From Psettodes erumei (lineage: Eukaryota > Chordata > Actinopteri > Pleuronectiformes > Psettodidae): 64,000 bases of DNA. A model generated the notes under the pieces. That model had not been told where the DNA came from. It made no database searches and saw nothing but the letters and a program-made list of their open reading frames with translations. The stretch lies in the NCBI GenBank assembly GCA_016785225.1, contig JAFBJZ010000771.1:1312501-1376500 (forward strand), written 5' to 3'. How positions within the stretch are numbered: the first letter of the stretch is position 1; each line of letters opens with the position of its first letter. The translations under genes and the position numbers were made by a program. Below are positions 45,887 through 59,700 of this stretch, in pieces.

Positions 45887-48800
45887 GCAAAGCACCTCAT
45901 GTTCTCCTTTTCTTGACCTATATTCATTTCCAACACATCCAGTGATATTAACCCTGTCGTTTAACCCAGGAGCTGAGCTGCTCGTGGAGCAACTTGGTCC
46001 CGGACTCGGGGCTGAGGAGAAGAAAAACCCCAACATGTTCCTGGTGGGTGCCTCCCAGCAGAGGCTGCTCTCTGGTGCTGAGGATGTGGGCCTCTTCAAG
46101 GAGTTCACGGATGGATCTATGAGGGGCTTCACCTGCGCCAACAAGCACAACTTCAAAGACTTTAACGGTAAAGTCCAGCATGTTGAATGTTTCTGCTGCA
46201 GAATAAAGTCTGAAAGTCCAAATGCAACCAAATAAGACGCACAGAACAGTGGCACAAATAAACAGTTGCACGCACACAGGGACATTCTTAATGTTTATTC
46301 AGGGATGCTGGAGGTATGATTCTGTAAAATTGGCAGTGAGAAATACTGTTTGTTTATTATTCAGTCGAAAAAATGATAATAAAGGCATATGAGCCAGTTC
46401 CATTTTTGATCTTGTTCCATGTTGGTAAAATATTCAGGTCCGTTTTAAAATGTCAGGTTTCCTATTTGATTATTTCTCTTTTGTTTCGGAGTCTTTTTTT
46501 TTCTCCGGTTCGTTTTTCCAGTTGCAACTGAGCCCCGCTCTTTCTGTCTCTCTCTTTGCTTCTTTGTTCGGCTTTTTATTTCCTCCGACCCAGCTGCAAC
46601 GGGGTGGCTTAAGCACCTACACCTGTGAGAGAGATGTGTAATTCTTGGAGATGTAGTGTTGGGATTTTGGGAGGGGGCAGCTGATCCTGTATGAGAAATG
46701 GAGCATCCCTTCTACTACATGTCCCCATATGATGTCACATTTAAATCTAGCTCGGTCGATTTCTTGATTTTCTAGCTACTCATCTGATAATCCTCAAAGT
46801 CATTTCAAGCAAACCCAAATCTTAGAAGTAGGATTTGCTACTCAGTGTAAATCTTTGGATTTTGGATTTGGGCTCAGACATTTAAGGTTCTGTTGACAAA
46901 TTAATTAAGGACTTTTAGAGATGCAAAGCTGGTCTCCCCAGGAGCTATGATTGACTTATTCCATTATTCGTTCTTAACGTTTTCGAAATAATTCCTGAAA
47001 AATATCTGTTGCTGTTTAATATAGTAAGAATATTGATGAATAATATCTACTATTCCAGATTGTAGCTGATTTCTACTCATCACAACCAACATTTTTCAAG
47101 ATGCATCAGGATCAGAAGTGCTGGGCGAGAATGAATGGCTGTCATTGTAACTGACACACTGACTGCACTATCAGCCTGTGTTTAAAACCTGCCGTGCTTC
47201 CACAGGGGACGGGGACAGCTTCCTCAGCACGGCCGAGTGTCAGTACATCGTCAAACACGAGCTGGACACGTTGAGGGCGAAAGATGAAACTCACGTACCG
47301 GGATACACCCAGGTCAAACTCTACCCCGGGAAATCAATCAGTGAGTGCCCGTCTTCCTCCCACGCTGTCGATTCACACATCAGTCCGGCTTTTCACTGCG
47401 ATCACTCCAGTCACGTCAGGGATTTCACTCGCTGCTTTCGACAGACCGGCGCCTATTTTATCCACGAACAATTTCTTCTTAATTTTCTAGAAGATTTACT
47501 AGAAAACTGACTACATGATGGTATATACATGACATGTTAACATTATAATTGTATAAGGAAGTAATTTCAAGCAAAAGTACTCAACATCTGCTGGTTCTAG
47601 CTTCTACCTTTTTATATATTAATATCTATTGTATTAGTCAAATCAGGCAATTTAAAGATGTCACCTTTGAAACTTGTAATGGGCATTTTTCACAATTTTG
47701 TTACATTGTGTTTCTCTTGAATCCAGGATGAAAGTAAATGCTGCTCTAACTGAGTGATGAACGACACTGAGGTGTCTGAAACCAAGGCGAGTGTTCTGCT
47801 CAGAACAGCGACAGTTAATGACTGCTGTGGCAATTGTTGTATTCATTCTGTAATACAAATGGGAGTTAATTGCAGCATACCGCGCAACAGTAACCGCTGA
47901 ATAGTGAATCTTATTATTATAGGTGTCATCAACACAATCTCCACCCTTCCTTCCATATCAACTGATTTTTTTTTTTCTCCCTTGAGTTTCAGCTTGTGAC
48001 AGGTTTTAGTATTTCTGCGGCTATTGCAGTAATTTTACATATCTCACCCAGCATAATGTACAGTTTTTTTGGCAATAGTAATGATTTTAAGTCGTAATTA
48101 AAGAAGGCAGGACAACTCACAGCCTGCCTCCCCCATCGTTGCCTCTCTATCACATTGTCCCTCCCTCCCTCTAAATATGCAAATGAAGTGAAACATTCCT
48201 AACACGAGATAAGGAAGCAATGAACATTCAGGGGAGATAAAGTGGCTCTATTCAGCGCCTGTGTTTGTTAAATGGTGTTAAAGCAGAATGTCATCATTTT
48301 CCACAAATGACGCTCTCAATAAATGGCAGATGAAGTGATTTCATGTACTTATACTTAGTCACTCTGTAGGAGACAATGTGGACGATTGCTATAGACAGTG
48401 CATTGTGCCAAATGGGCTGGCTCCCGGCTATTGTGTGCCTGTCCGCAAAGCTTAATTTTCCAAAGTAAGGAAGATTAAGCTGCGTGTATATTTAGCTGGG
48501 AAAGTGAATTTCGACAAATATTGAGGGAGAAAGAAAAAAATGGAGCAAGGTCGTTTTCATGTGCTCAAAAGTCAGTGGAATGTCCTGCATAGGATTCACT
48601 GGTCTTTGTCAGAAAACCGATACACAACATTTGAGCTAATCGTGACTTCGATCATTAAATAAGATGAACATGGTACAATACTGACTCTGCGGGAAAGTGA
48701 TTTTTTTGCCATTTTCTTTTACGTCTTAGTTCGCAGGCTGCAGTCCAAAGGGATCCTGATCCAAATGTTTCCTCTCCATGAAAAGGAGGAACTTAAGAGA

Positions 48801-51800
48801 TTGTCTTTTTCTTGGTACAAAAAGGTGAAGTTGTCCCTTCAGCCTCTTGGTAAGTGGCCAACGCATTTATTCATGAAAATAAATCTTGACAAACAGTATG
48901 GAAGACCTGCACCTGATAAAGTAAGATTTAGAATCTTACTACGACTACGGCTGCTTTTCTTCTTTGTTTTTGACTGAAATGTCCTGAGTCGTCCTGTTTG
49001 TGCTCCCACCCACTTCTTTTCTCCTTCATTCCCTGTCCCCAGATGACATCAGACACTACTATGGTGAGGGCCTGGCCTTCTACTTTGGCTTCCTGGAGTA
49101 CTTTACGTTTGCCCTGGTGCCTATGGCCCTCATTGGGATACCTTACTACCTGTTTGACTGGGGGGACTACGACAAATATGTGGTCTTTGCTGTGTTTAAC
49201 TTGATCTGGTGTACTGTTATCCTGGAGGTAAGGAGAGTGATTTTTACTTATTGACATACTTTTTTTAAACATAGTCTAAAGGGCTTAAGAGGAAGAAATT
49301 TGACGATTAAATCATTTATTTAAAAAAAAAAAAACAGAATGAAGTGATAATGTAAGCAGATGACTTGCACACTCTTCCTCCACCAGTTATGGAAGCGGTG
49401 CAGTGCCTCGCTGGCCTACCGCTGGGGCACGCTGAGCAGGAAGAAAGCCTTCGAAGAGCCAAGGCCGGGTTTCCACGGCGTCCTCGGGTTCAACCCCGTG
49501 ACGGGCCGCGAGGAGCCCCTCTACCCCACCGCCAAGCGGCAGCTGCGCATCTACCTCGTGTCTCTGCCCTTTGTGCTGCTCTGCCTCTACCTGTCGCTCT
49601 ACGTCATGATGATCTACTTCCAGCTGGAGGGATGGGCGCTGTCGCTCCACGACGCGGAGCCCACGTTCTGGACGGAAGTACTGCTGTTCGTCCCCAGTAT
49701 TATCTACGCCGTGGTCATAGAGATTATGAACCTCATCTACAGATATGCTGCTGAGTACCTCACAGAGTGGGGTAAGCTGCTGGTTCTTAATCTGAAATCT
49801 TTTAAATTCACAGTAAAGTGCATATGTTAATGTTTATGAATTTTGATGAAAAAACAAGTAATTTAAACATGTCACCTTAGGCCTTTTTCTATTCCATTCA
49901 ACTATTTTCTCAAATTGTATTGACTCAAATTCAAATTGAAAGAAAAAACCCAATTCATTAAATGTGAAATAAGGTTTACATAGTCATTATTCAACCATAA
50001 TAATTTTGTCCAAAGTGGTTTAAGAACAGTATCATGGCACATTTGGTACAGTAGCATTCGGGAAGTGACATCTGCATCTGCATCTGCTCAGGTTGAAAGC
50101 TATGCATTGAATTACGCAAGGTCACTACACCATACACACCAGTGAGGAAGATAAGTGTGCAACAAAACTAACAGAGTGTGGGAGAAATGCTAATCAAGCC
50201 CAGTTTGCACATTCCCCTGTCTCATCCGGTGCTAAATGATGCTACACCAGCTGTTTCCATCCGCTGTCAAAAGCAACACCTGCTGTAACTGCACCGCGGG
50301 GCGTGGCCGCGACAAGTACTACACGATTGATTGCATCGGCGCAGAAAGAGCAACACAGTCCCAGTTTGTCTCAGTGTTGATTTAGCACCCCACCCATTTT
50401 ACATACCAGAGCTGGGGCGCACTGCTCGTCTTGAGAAAACAGCCATGTGATGTTTTCTGTGGCTGGTCGCGATAGACTGTAGGCTTCAGTGTATTCTGTG
50501 GGATCATGCAGGAAATTTTACTGAGGAGATCTTGTGTACATGACATTCTCCAAATGTTTGTGTCCTCCCCCGGTGCATTTAGAAAATCACAGGCTGGAGT
50601 CTTCATATCAGAATCACTTGGTCCTCAAAGTACTAGTGGTGAGTATGAATCACTTCTTTATGTTTTCTGTGATATTTCAGCCAATTTCATCCATCAGCGA
50701 TCCGAGTGCATCACTTGACTCTTGTCTCTTGTCTCTTTAGTTCAACTTCTTCAACTGTTTCGCCTCGCTGTTCTACATTGCATTTGTCATGCAGGACGTG
50801 GTGCTGCTCAGACAGGTAGGCCTACCTCCCTTTCAAACTTTTCAGGTTTCTTCTCTTCCTTCTTTCACCGATTTGCAATAATTTTTCCATATTTCCATTT
50901 TTCTCTTCATTTGTTCACTCCTGTCTTCCTTCTGTGATTCCTTTTTAACTTCCCTCTTCGCTTCATAACATCTTTTCTCCCTGGCCTCTTTCTTTTTCTG
51001 TCTTTCTCTCTGTCTCTTCGTCCCTTCCTCCACTCCTTGTTCCCCTTCTATTTCCCTAATCCCACCTGCCTTCTGCGGTTTTCTGGCTGTTGTTTCTCCA
51101 GAGTCTGGCGACGCTGTTGATCACCAGTCAGATCTTGAATCAGTTCATGGAGGCCTTCCTGCCCTACTGGCTCCAGAGGAGACGCAACAAGAAGATGATC
51201 CACAAAGTCCAGAAGAGAAGAACCCTGGAGGATAAAGAGCTCCCTCTGGCCGAGCAGGTTCAGCTGGAGGCCGACATGAGCACGTACTTGGTTGGTGCCC
51301 GCAGTCTTTCCTCTCACTTAATTTTCCCATGGGAGAATCTGAGAATTTGTGTTTGTGTGTGTAGATCTTTATGTCTGGTCCTCTCTCCCTCCCAGGGCAC
51401 GTTTGACGACTACCTGGAGCTGTTCCTGCTGTTCGGTTACGTCAGCCTGTTCTCGTGCGTCTACCCTCTGGCCGCCGTCCTCGTGGTGCTGAACAACATC
51501 ACTGAGGTTTACTCTGACGCCTTCAAGATGTGCCACGTGTTCAAAAGACCCTTCTCTGACCCAGCGGCCAACATAGGAGTCTGGCAGGTGAGACGCTTGG
51601 GGACGTCAAAGACAGCAGAGTGCTCATGTCAGATCGCTTCAGCAACTCTTTTGTCCATACGCAACATTTTTTCCCAACCCGAACCGCGCTGGTAGATGAA
51701 GAACACAGTGTCACTTACTGTACTCACTTTGCAGCTCGCAAAAATGGTTTCCAATCTCTCTGTTTGTGCGTGTCCAGCTCGCCTTTGAGGCCATGAGTGT

Positions 51801-52727
51801 GATTGCCGTCATGACCAACTTCGCACTGATCGGCATGTCTCCGCAAGTCCGGGCTCATTTCCCCGACTCAGAGACGCAGCTCATACTGTGGACGGTGGCT
51901 ATTGAGGTAATTCATGCACACATACTGTACGGTGGGGGTCCAAGAATTACGCACACAAAGACACTCCGTGTACGTGCTTTATTTGTAGGGCATCAGTGGT
52001 ATTCTGATTGTTGACATGACATCCATGGAACAACAGAAACACGATCAGCCTCTCAGAAACAGTCAGATTGAGTTTATAACGGGGATGACAGGAGAATCGG
52101 GGGAACCATGAGTAGCGCCTGAGCGGCTGAAATAAAGGAAAATGCAGATGTGGATGTATTTCTGTGTGCACAGAATCTTCCAGCACAAGGCTGTAAGTTG
52201 AGGGGTTGTTGTAGATCTTTGCTCACTAGATGGAGCCAGAGTCCAACTTTGATCCACGCGGCTGTGGCGGGTCAGAAGAAGAGACAGGGAGGATGGGGGA
52301 GAGGGAGCGGGATTTTGTGTGCGCGAGGGTATCTGCACGAATGTTTTTCTGCACCGTGCATCCCTGTTAGCCCATCATCGTTAAGCCTTGCGCGCACATG
52401 TGTGTTTCAAATCCAGCCTTCAGATTCACGCTCACAAAACACATGCAGCTCATGTCTCCAGAGAGAGAGCTGAAAATAACAGCGCTGTGGAGAAATAGTG
52501 AGGCTGTGGCGAGTGTTGCAGGGTGGGGAGGAATTCGTGGAGAAGACATTTGTATGTTTGCGCTGCTTTAACAAGCTCCGCTGGGAGGATCTTTCTCACC
52601 ATCTCGTTGTTGTCTCAGAGTGGAAACTGCTCCGTTAAGTCTGCGGCTCTGTGCGGCAGGTCTCTGCTGAGGCTGAAGCAGAAACTGGGTCGTATTGATC
52701 ATCTGCATGTTTGATTGAACGTGTGGT

Positions 52728-52776
<49 letters not shown>

Positions 52777-53752
52777 GGCGCATGATAAAATCCCCTGTTC
52801 ATGGAACAGTTGTTCACTGCGTGTGATTTTTCTTCCTCAGCAGCTGTCAGGGTAACCTTGTGTTTAATTAAACCTTTTTCTGATGGGAGTTTTCTTTCGG
52901 TGAGAGATGGAGTAATTTTTTTTCCCCCCAGCTTCGCTCTGCCTCACAGGCTACGGCAGGTTTGCAGCGCCGACTGCCAGATGAAAGACTTTTTCCATCA
53001 TGATTGTGGTTGCTGTGACCCGCACGTCACAGAGATGAATCGTTAGAGTGAAACTTATTTTTTAAATATATGGGAACAACCAAGTGAATTAAACTCATCC
53101 TCACTGAGCTGCAGACTCTGTAGAGGCCATATAAAAAGTAAACAGGCTCCACTATGACAACCACTTTTTATTTCACTGGAGTTTTTTTCATTTTCAGCAA
53201 AAGCTGGCTGAATGCAAGGACCCACAACATGCGATGGATCTATGTTTTGCAGGCTGGCATACATGCAAACATTAGTCTGTACTTGTAATCGCTATATAGC
53301 AACTTCAGTGTCTTGGCATGCGAGTGACGCTGTGAGGCTTGTGTGTTGTACTGATGTGTGTTTTGTGAACAGTGCACTTAAAAGATTAGAGAGGCTGCAC
53401 TCCACAAACATTCCCATGCGCTTGTCACTACTTTAAACACCGTGGGAAGCGGCAATATTAAAACTTTGAGGTACAGAGGAAACTCTCCAGGGGGGACACC
53501 AAGCTGTTATCTTGGGGGACGGCTGCTTTACTGTATGAAAACACCGGTTGGGCCATGGGTACGAAGCTTCCAAAAACTTTCTGCGTCAAAAACGACTGCT
53601 GGTGCTGTTGTAAGAGTAGCAGCATCTTTGGTGTGTTCGTTGGCTATCACTTTTGTATCCTTTAGTCTGGATTTAATGTCTAGACTCCAGGAGCTCTGGG
53701 CTTTTAATCCCGCTGATTAAATACTCAGCTGCGGAGTTGACAGGAAAGTCAA

Positions 53753-53798
<46 letters not shown>

Positions 53799-56700
53799 AG
53801 TCTAGCAGGGAGCACGCCACCTCTCATCCATCCCTGCTTCCTTCAAGTACTCCTGGGCTGTATAGAAGAGACTTTTTATAGCAATAGGCTGCGTACTGGC
53901 TGGGGGGAATACACAGAGGAGGCGAGGAGCTGCTCTCATGAGCGCAGGGGGGAAAAAAAGAGGACTATTACACCATTACTCTCTCCCTTACCATGTGGCG
54001 GCGTATGTCAGCGATCCATTCCACCACGGCATAGCAAGCACGAGAGCCCCCCTCGATCAGCGAGACCTCTTCTCCATCGCATGTGTCACGTGCCCAAGAC
54101 AGACGGCTCAGCTCAACGTCGAGATGAGAGCGAAAATTGAAGGCGGAAACGGACAGAAGAGAGGAGACGAGGGGGGTGGGGGGCGATCAGGGAGGGGAGG
54201 GATGAGGGGAGAACGGCGAGGTCCGAGGAGAGAGAAGAGGAGAGGGAAATGGACTGAGAGAGGGAGGGAGAAGCAGTGTGCGTGCTTGTGTGTGTTTTTT
54301 GTGTGTGTGTGTGTGTGTGTATGATGAACCTGAGTCACAGCTGATTGTACGTCTAAGCACGTTCCTCCCTGTTACCATTCAGCACATTTCCTAGAAAAGA
54401 GCAAGCAGCCTATTAAAGAGATGGGGCAACTGGAACGGTGAGAGCCAGACTGTATAATGCAAAGTGTTCTGGGGGGGGGGCTACACACAAATACACACAG
54501 ATATTGACTATTGACACATCCAGAATATTGCCATTGGAAAATCACTATTTATCTAAAGCTGTTAATAGGCCTGTAAGTGCAGGCTTTTTTTTTTAGTGCG
54601 GTCACCTCCATCAGGAATAAAACCTCTAACTGTAGCTCTGTTAGTGCCGGGCTACAATCAAAGACGTGCGTTTCCCTCTAACGGATCCAAATCTCTCTTG
54701 TTAGGTCAGACGTTGTGTTTTCAGTTGTGTTAATATTCACTCTTTAAAGGGAGAGAGAAACGCTTGGGGTCAAAATCAAGTCGCTCAGAGACTCTTATCT
54801 TGGTTATGGGGTTGGGATGGGGGCAGGCACGAGGGCAGTGCCTTGTCACTTTCCAGCAGCCGTACCATGATACCTGGGTAATTACTTTATGGGGCTTGCA
54901 CGCATCAGCGAGCAGTAACCAGGCAACTGGCCAGCCTGCTACAGAAACAGAGACTTTCTGTCAGAGTCACGGGCCTGTCTTTTATAATCCACTCATCTCA
55001 GCGCAGGCGAGCCAACAGAACGGAGACTCTGACCTGAGTCTGCTCCACAGAGGAAGGGCAGTGTGATGACTACTACAGTGACAGATTTGAACAGTTTTTT
55101 GTGTGATTGAAATTAAGATGTACAACAAACAAGTGGGTGTTTGTTTGCCAAAAACTTCACACTACCTTTCCAGGGCTTAAAGCAAAACAAAACAGGAGGT
55201 AACTGGGTGTTGCTTTCCACCAGTGGAGATGGCTCTTGGTGAGTGAGGGAAAGTTGGATGCTGAACTCTCAGCGTTTTTTTCTGAAATGTTGGGTAAACA
55301 GCTGCAGTCCAGGCCATAAATATTTGGACAGTTAAATGTTTTTTTGCTTGTCAGGCTCTGTGCTTCAGCTTATTCAGTTTGAAACAAAATAGTGGATGAA
55401 GCATAAATTGCCACGTCTCCGCTTTAAAGTTAAAAAAAGGACAAAAAATGGAACTGGATGGATCTGTAGTCAAACAAAATCATCACATTCAATATTTTTC
55501 ATTTATTTTCATATCCTTTGCAATGACCTCCTGAGGTCTAAACACCAGCAGATGCTTTGTATCCCTGGTGAGCTTCAGTGCAGCTATTTTCACTTCCGCC
55601 TTGTTGTGGGTTCCATCTGCCTCCATTCTGGTCTGCAGCAAGTGGAACGCAGCTCCATCTGACGGGGATCAGGTGACTGACTCAAGGAAATTCCACCTCC
55701 ATCTCCTTGAAAAGCTCCTTCGATGCTTTGGCCGCATGTTTCGGATCATCTTTCTGCTGACTGGTAAAATGTCCTCCAGTGACTTTTGGTGAATTTTGAC
55801 TGAATCTGTATCTGCATTCATCCTGTTGCTTCCGTCAGTAGTGAAGTCGTCTGTAAATGTCAGTGCACCTTTTCCTCTGGCAGCCATACATGCCCAAGAT
55901 GCAGCAGAACCACTGCCATGATTGACAGATGAAGTGGTGTCTTTGGATCACAAGCTCTTCCTTTTTTTCTCTCCACAGATTCCTCCTCCTGTCATTTCGA
56001 TAGAAACTGAGTTTTGTTTCATAGAACCTTGTCCAAGAGCTCACCAGATTTCTTTTTGTGTGTTTTTGTGAAGCGCAGCCTGGTCTTTTTGTTTAGAGGT
56101 GTGCCAGTTGTTTGCAACTTGTTTAGAATCCTCTGAGGTTGTGGCCATGAAGCTTTCTCTCGATCGCTGAGAAGGAAACAGGTACGAGTATATCCCTGAC
56201 TGCTGTGCAGTCATGAACAGGTTCGTCTTTGCTATGTAATTTTGTTTTTTTTGCTCCAGGTCATTTGCAAGCAGATGTCTCGATATTGTATTTGGCCAGA
56301 CAACTACCTGCGATATCACTTGCACGGTCACCGCTATCCTTAACTCCGCCTCAGTCTAAATGCCAACTCACAATCAAGTCTGAGCCATGTGTGAACCAAC
56401 AGGGAGACACACTATTTCATTTAATAGCCGAGTGTCCAGTTACTTTTGAACCCTTCCAGATTGACCATTGAGTGTTAAAAGCATTATATCTCGCACACAG
56501 TTCTTTCCATATTGATGCATACGTACTCAAATTAAAACTGGGCACCTTAATGTCATATCTGCTGTTTTATTTCAAATTGAAGAGCCTATAGAACAAAAGA
56601 AGCCTAAGTTTGCAAATGCTTGCAGTATGGACACTATGAATATAAAAATGAGGAACATAATAACTTATTTAGATTAATATATTTCATCCGGTCACTGATT

Positions 56701-59700
56701 CTCTCAAGACTTTTTGATAGACTTTGATAACTCCTCAGTTAAACTTATGAGTTGAGGTGGCATATTCTGTCACACATGAAAAGATCACACGTAAAAGGGC
56801 AAAATTAGTTGTTCCTCATCCACACCCGACTGATGGTGGATTGAAATGCTGATATTCCAATTAACAGTGAAGGAGTGCCATGGTAACAGCATTAAGTGCT
56901 GAATACTGAGTAGAGGAAATAGCAGTTGCGCCGATTTGATTTGTGCCAGTCTTGACAGCAGTGTCGCTGCTTTCTCTCAAAGACATGTCTGCTCTCGCGT
57001 CTCAAGCTTGTGGACGCCAGCTGGCCTTTTCTTGGGATGATCATTCTCCTCAATGAGATAGCTCAGAGGACATTTAGGATTTATGGACTTGCTTTTGCCC
57101 CTGTTAGAAACATGGTCTTTTGTCCGGAAGAGGACTCATAGGAGACATGATGAATCCTTTTAGTCGATCAGTTAGGTCAGGGTCCTTTACCAGCATCTTG
57201 CATCTATAGTTTGATCACACGCATGACAACCAAGACATGATTTATTGTCAGACCTTGAAAAGTAAAACAGCATTTCAAAAGTCACAGTCTGTGTCCAGTC
57301 TTCGCTGGGCATCCGCTCGTTCTCAGCCTGACCTTGTGCTGCGGAACACTCAGAAATATAAATGAGCCTTGGGTAGCATTGGTAATCAGCTAAGAGCTGG
57401 AGCGTTTATTGTGCGCTTTCAATCAATATGACAAGTCACTAAGATCAGGAATTTCTTAGCTTCTTCTGCTGTAATTAGCAGAGCTGCTGTGCTTACTGGA
57501 ATGAAAAAAATGTCTTTGTCTGTGCTTCTTCAAGCCAGATTTTTTTTTTCTTGTACTTCTACAAGGCTTTGGTAGAAACTGCAAAGACGCAGAGTTGGAT
57601 TCATTGCCAGGGCTCAAAATTGCCAATTTCTTTCAACAGCACTTCTTGGAACCAAATTGACACACTGCATTTTTTCCACACATTTCCCAGAAACCTCAAT
57701 GAATATGTCACGTCCAGAAAGGTGACATCACATCTGACCTGACAGACCGGTTTCAAAATTTAGGTTAACATACTTGGTAGAAGTCAACATTTGTGTTCAC
57801 AAGCAATATCACATAAAAATATGTTAACATATTTTGTCAGAAGAAATATTAAACTTGACAATATTACCACCAATCATTCATTTTACCCAAATCACTTAGT
57901 TGGATCACACTGCCCACTTAGCATCTACTTTCACTGCATTTGTGTCATCTGCTGAACCATACATGAATCCAATGACAGCCATCAAGATGAACTGGCACAG
58001 GTGTGTGTTTGCCCCTGTTAACTGTGTGTTTGTGTGTGCATGTGGGTACACACATTTGTATGGCGGCCAGATGGGAATCGTGTTGCTCAGCATTCACGTG
58101 AGCGATTGTGTGCCATCATCTCGATGGGAAAATAACACAGCCCTGCTGATTCAGCGATGTGCAAATCAGCTCTATCTGCTGTCGAGGGCTGTGACAGAGG
58201 AGAGAGGCTGAGACCTGAGAAGATCAAGTCTGCTCAGTGAAGACATTTATAAGCGCACAGTTACATGGGTAATAGCTCAGACACTCACCAAGCACTTTCT
58301 TAGGAACACCACACAAGCCTGTTAGAAACATGATCAGGACCAGTAACTAGGACAGCCTTGCTTGTGTAGAGCAGAGTCAACAAAGCAGAGTCTTAATTGT
58401 TACAATTTTCAGGGCTATATGAGACATACAGCTGGGAGTCATTGGCAAAACAATGGTAGGATACACAGGTGAATGGCAAATAACATGGGCAACAAAATAG
58501 GGCCAAGGACTGAGCCCTGTGGGACTCCACACGACATTAGAGCAGTTGAAGAACTAAAATTGTCAAAATTGTCAGTGACTTTGAATACAGTTTAATAAAC
58601 AAGATGAAAAACATTCAAGCACGGTTCATCCAAGACCAACCCAGTTTGTGCGTCTGTTGAGGAGAATCACAAGTTGAACACAAATGACCCTATAGTATTT
58701 TAATACCTGTGATGTGTCTGTGATTCTGTGATTTCAGCATGGATTGCTGGCCTTCAAGTTCATTTTGGCATTCCTCATCCCAGATGTTCCCAAACATATC
58801 CAGATCAAACTGGCCCGCCTGGAGTTTGAATCACTGGAGGCCCTCAAGAAAAAGGTAAAATAGTGTGCTTTAAGAATTACCTGCCCTTTGACATATACTG
58901 TAAGTAATCTTTATACATGCTTCAAAAAAAAGAATGCATCCTCGATCAGTTTGGTGACATATCTACCACATACATCTTTCGGGTTTGAAAGAAAACTGTT
59001 GTCTCCCTGCAGTGGACAGGGACTCGTGCAGCTGCACGCCATGTTGAGACTGTAATTAATAATATCAAATTATAATAACAATCTACCAGCCTCATCGCAG
59101 AATGCAGACAGTGTGGAGATTTCATGTATGCTGTATGTCCATTTTTAGCATGCTGGTCCATGCCTCACATTTAGCATTATGAATGGGCTGCTGATGCCTG
59201 TCCCAGACCACTTTGCTGAAGACAAATGGCATAGCCTATGTTTATAGGGTTGATATGGCTCCACAGTAAAGCATTAGATTGCTTGGCACCTCAGCCATTT
59301 GTTTGATGTGGACTGACGGGGCTGAGTGCTTCTGTGATGAGCTGTGGGGCGTTTGGTTCATCGTGTCTGCCATGTGGTTTCTGTCGGGGTACTGTAGGTC
59401 ACGATTGCACAGGCTGGACTCTTTCTCTCACACAACTTCCATTGCCTTTATCTCCAAAATGTCCTACATGTGGCATTACAGAGTAAATTACATGCAGAAG
59501 TTAGTCTGCATCACTGAAGGTGAGATTATTTTGCATGTAGAAAGACCTGTGTCTTTTGGGAGGATAAACCCAACTGGATTAAACTGTTAATGTTTACTGC
59601 CGACCTGAAAGGACATGCAGTCATGGGTTTCGCTTGCTTCTTGTGATATGTGCCAATGAAGCTTGGTGTGATGAACGTTGTTCTGGTCTTTTGGTTCTGC

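Larger units (their letters stand above)
51907..58737 (+). other. ano10: Large ano10 intron, rich in repeats
   Basis: A 6.8-kb intron with no coding exon I can support. It holds two CA tracts, a GT tract, a G-rich tract near 54.18 kb, a degenerate Tc1/mariner element and a LINE reverse-transcriptase fragment. Confidence 0.8.

Noticed and set aside
55835..56044. Separate 69-codon gene on the minus strand
   Set aside because: It is a frameshifted part of the Tc1 transposase remnant.
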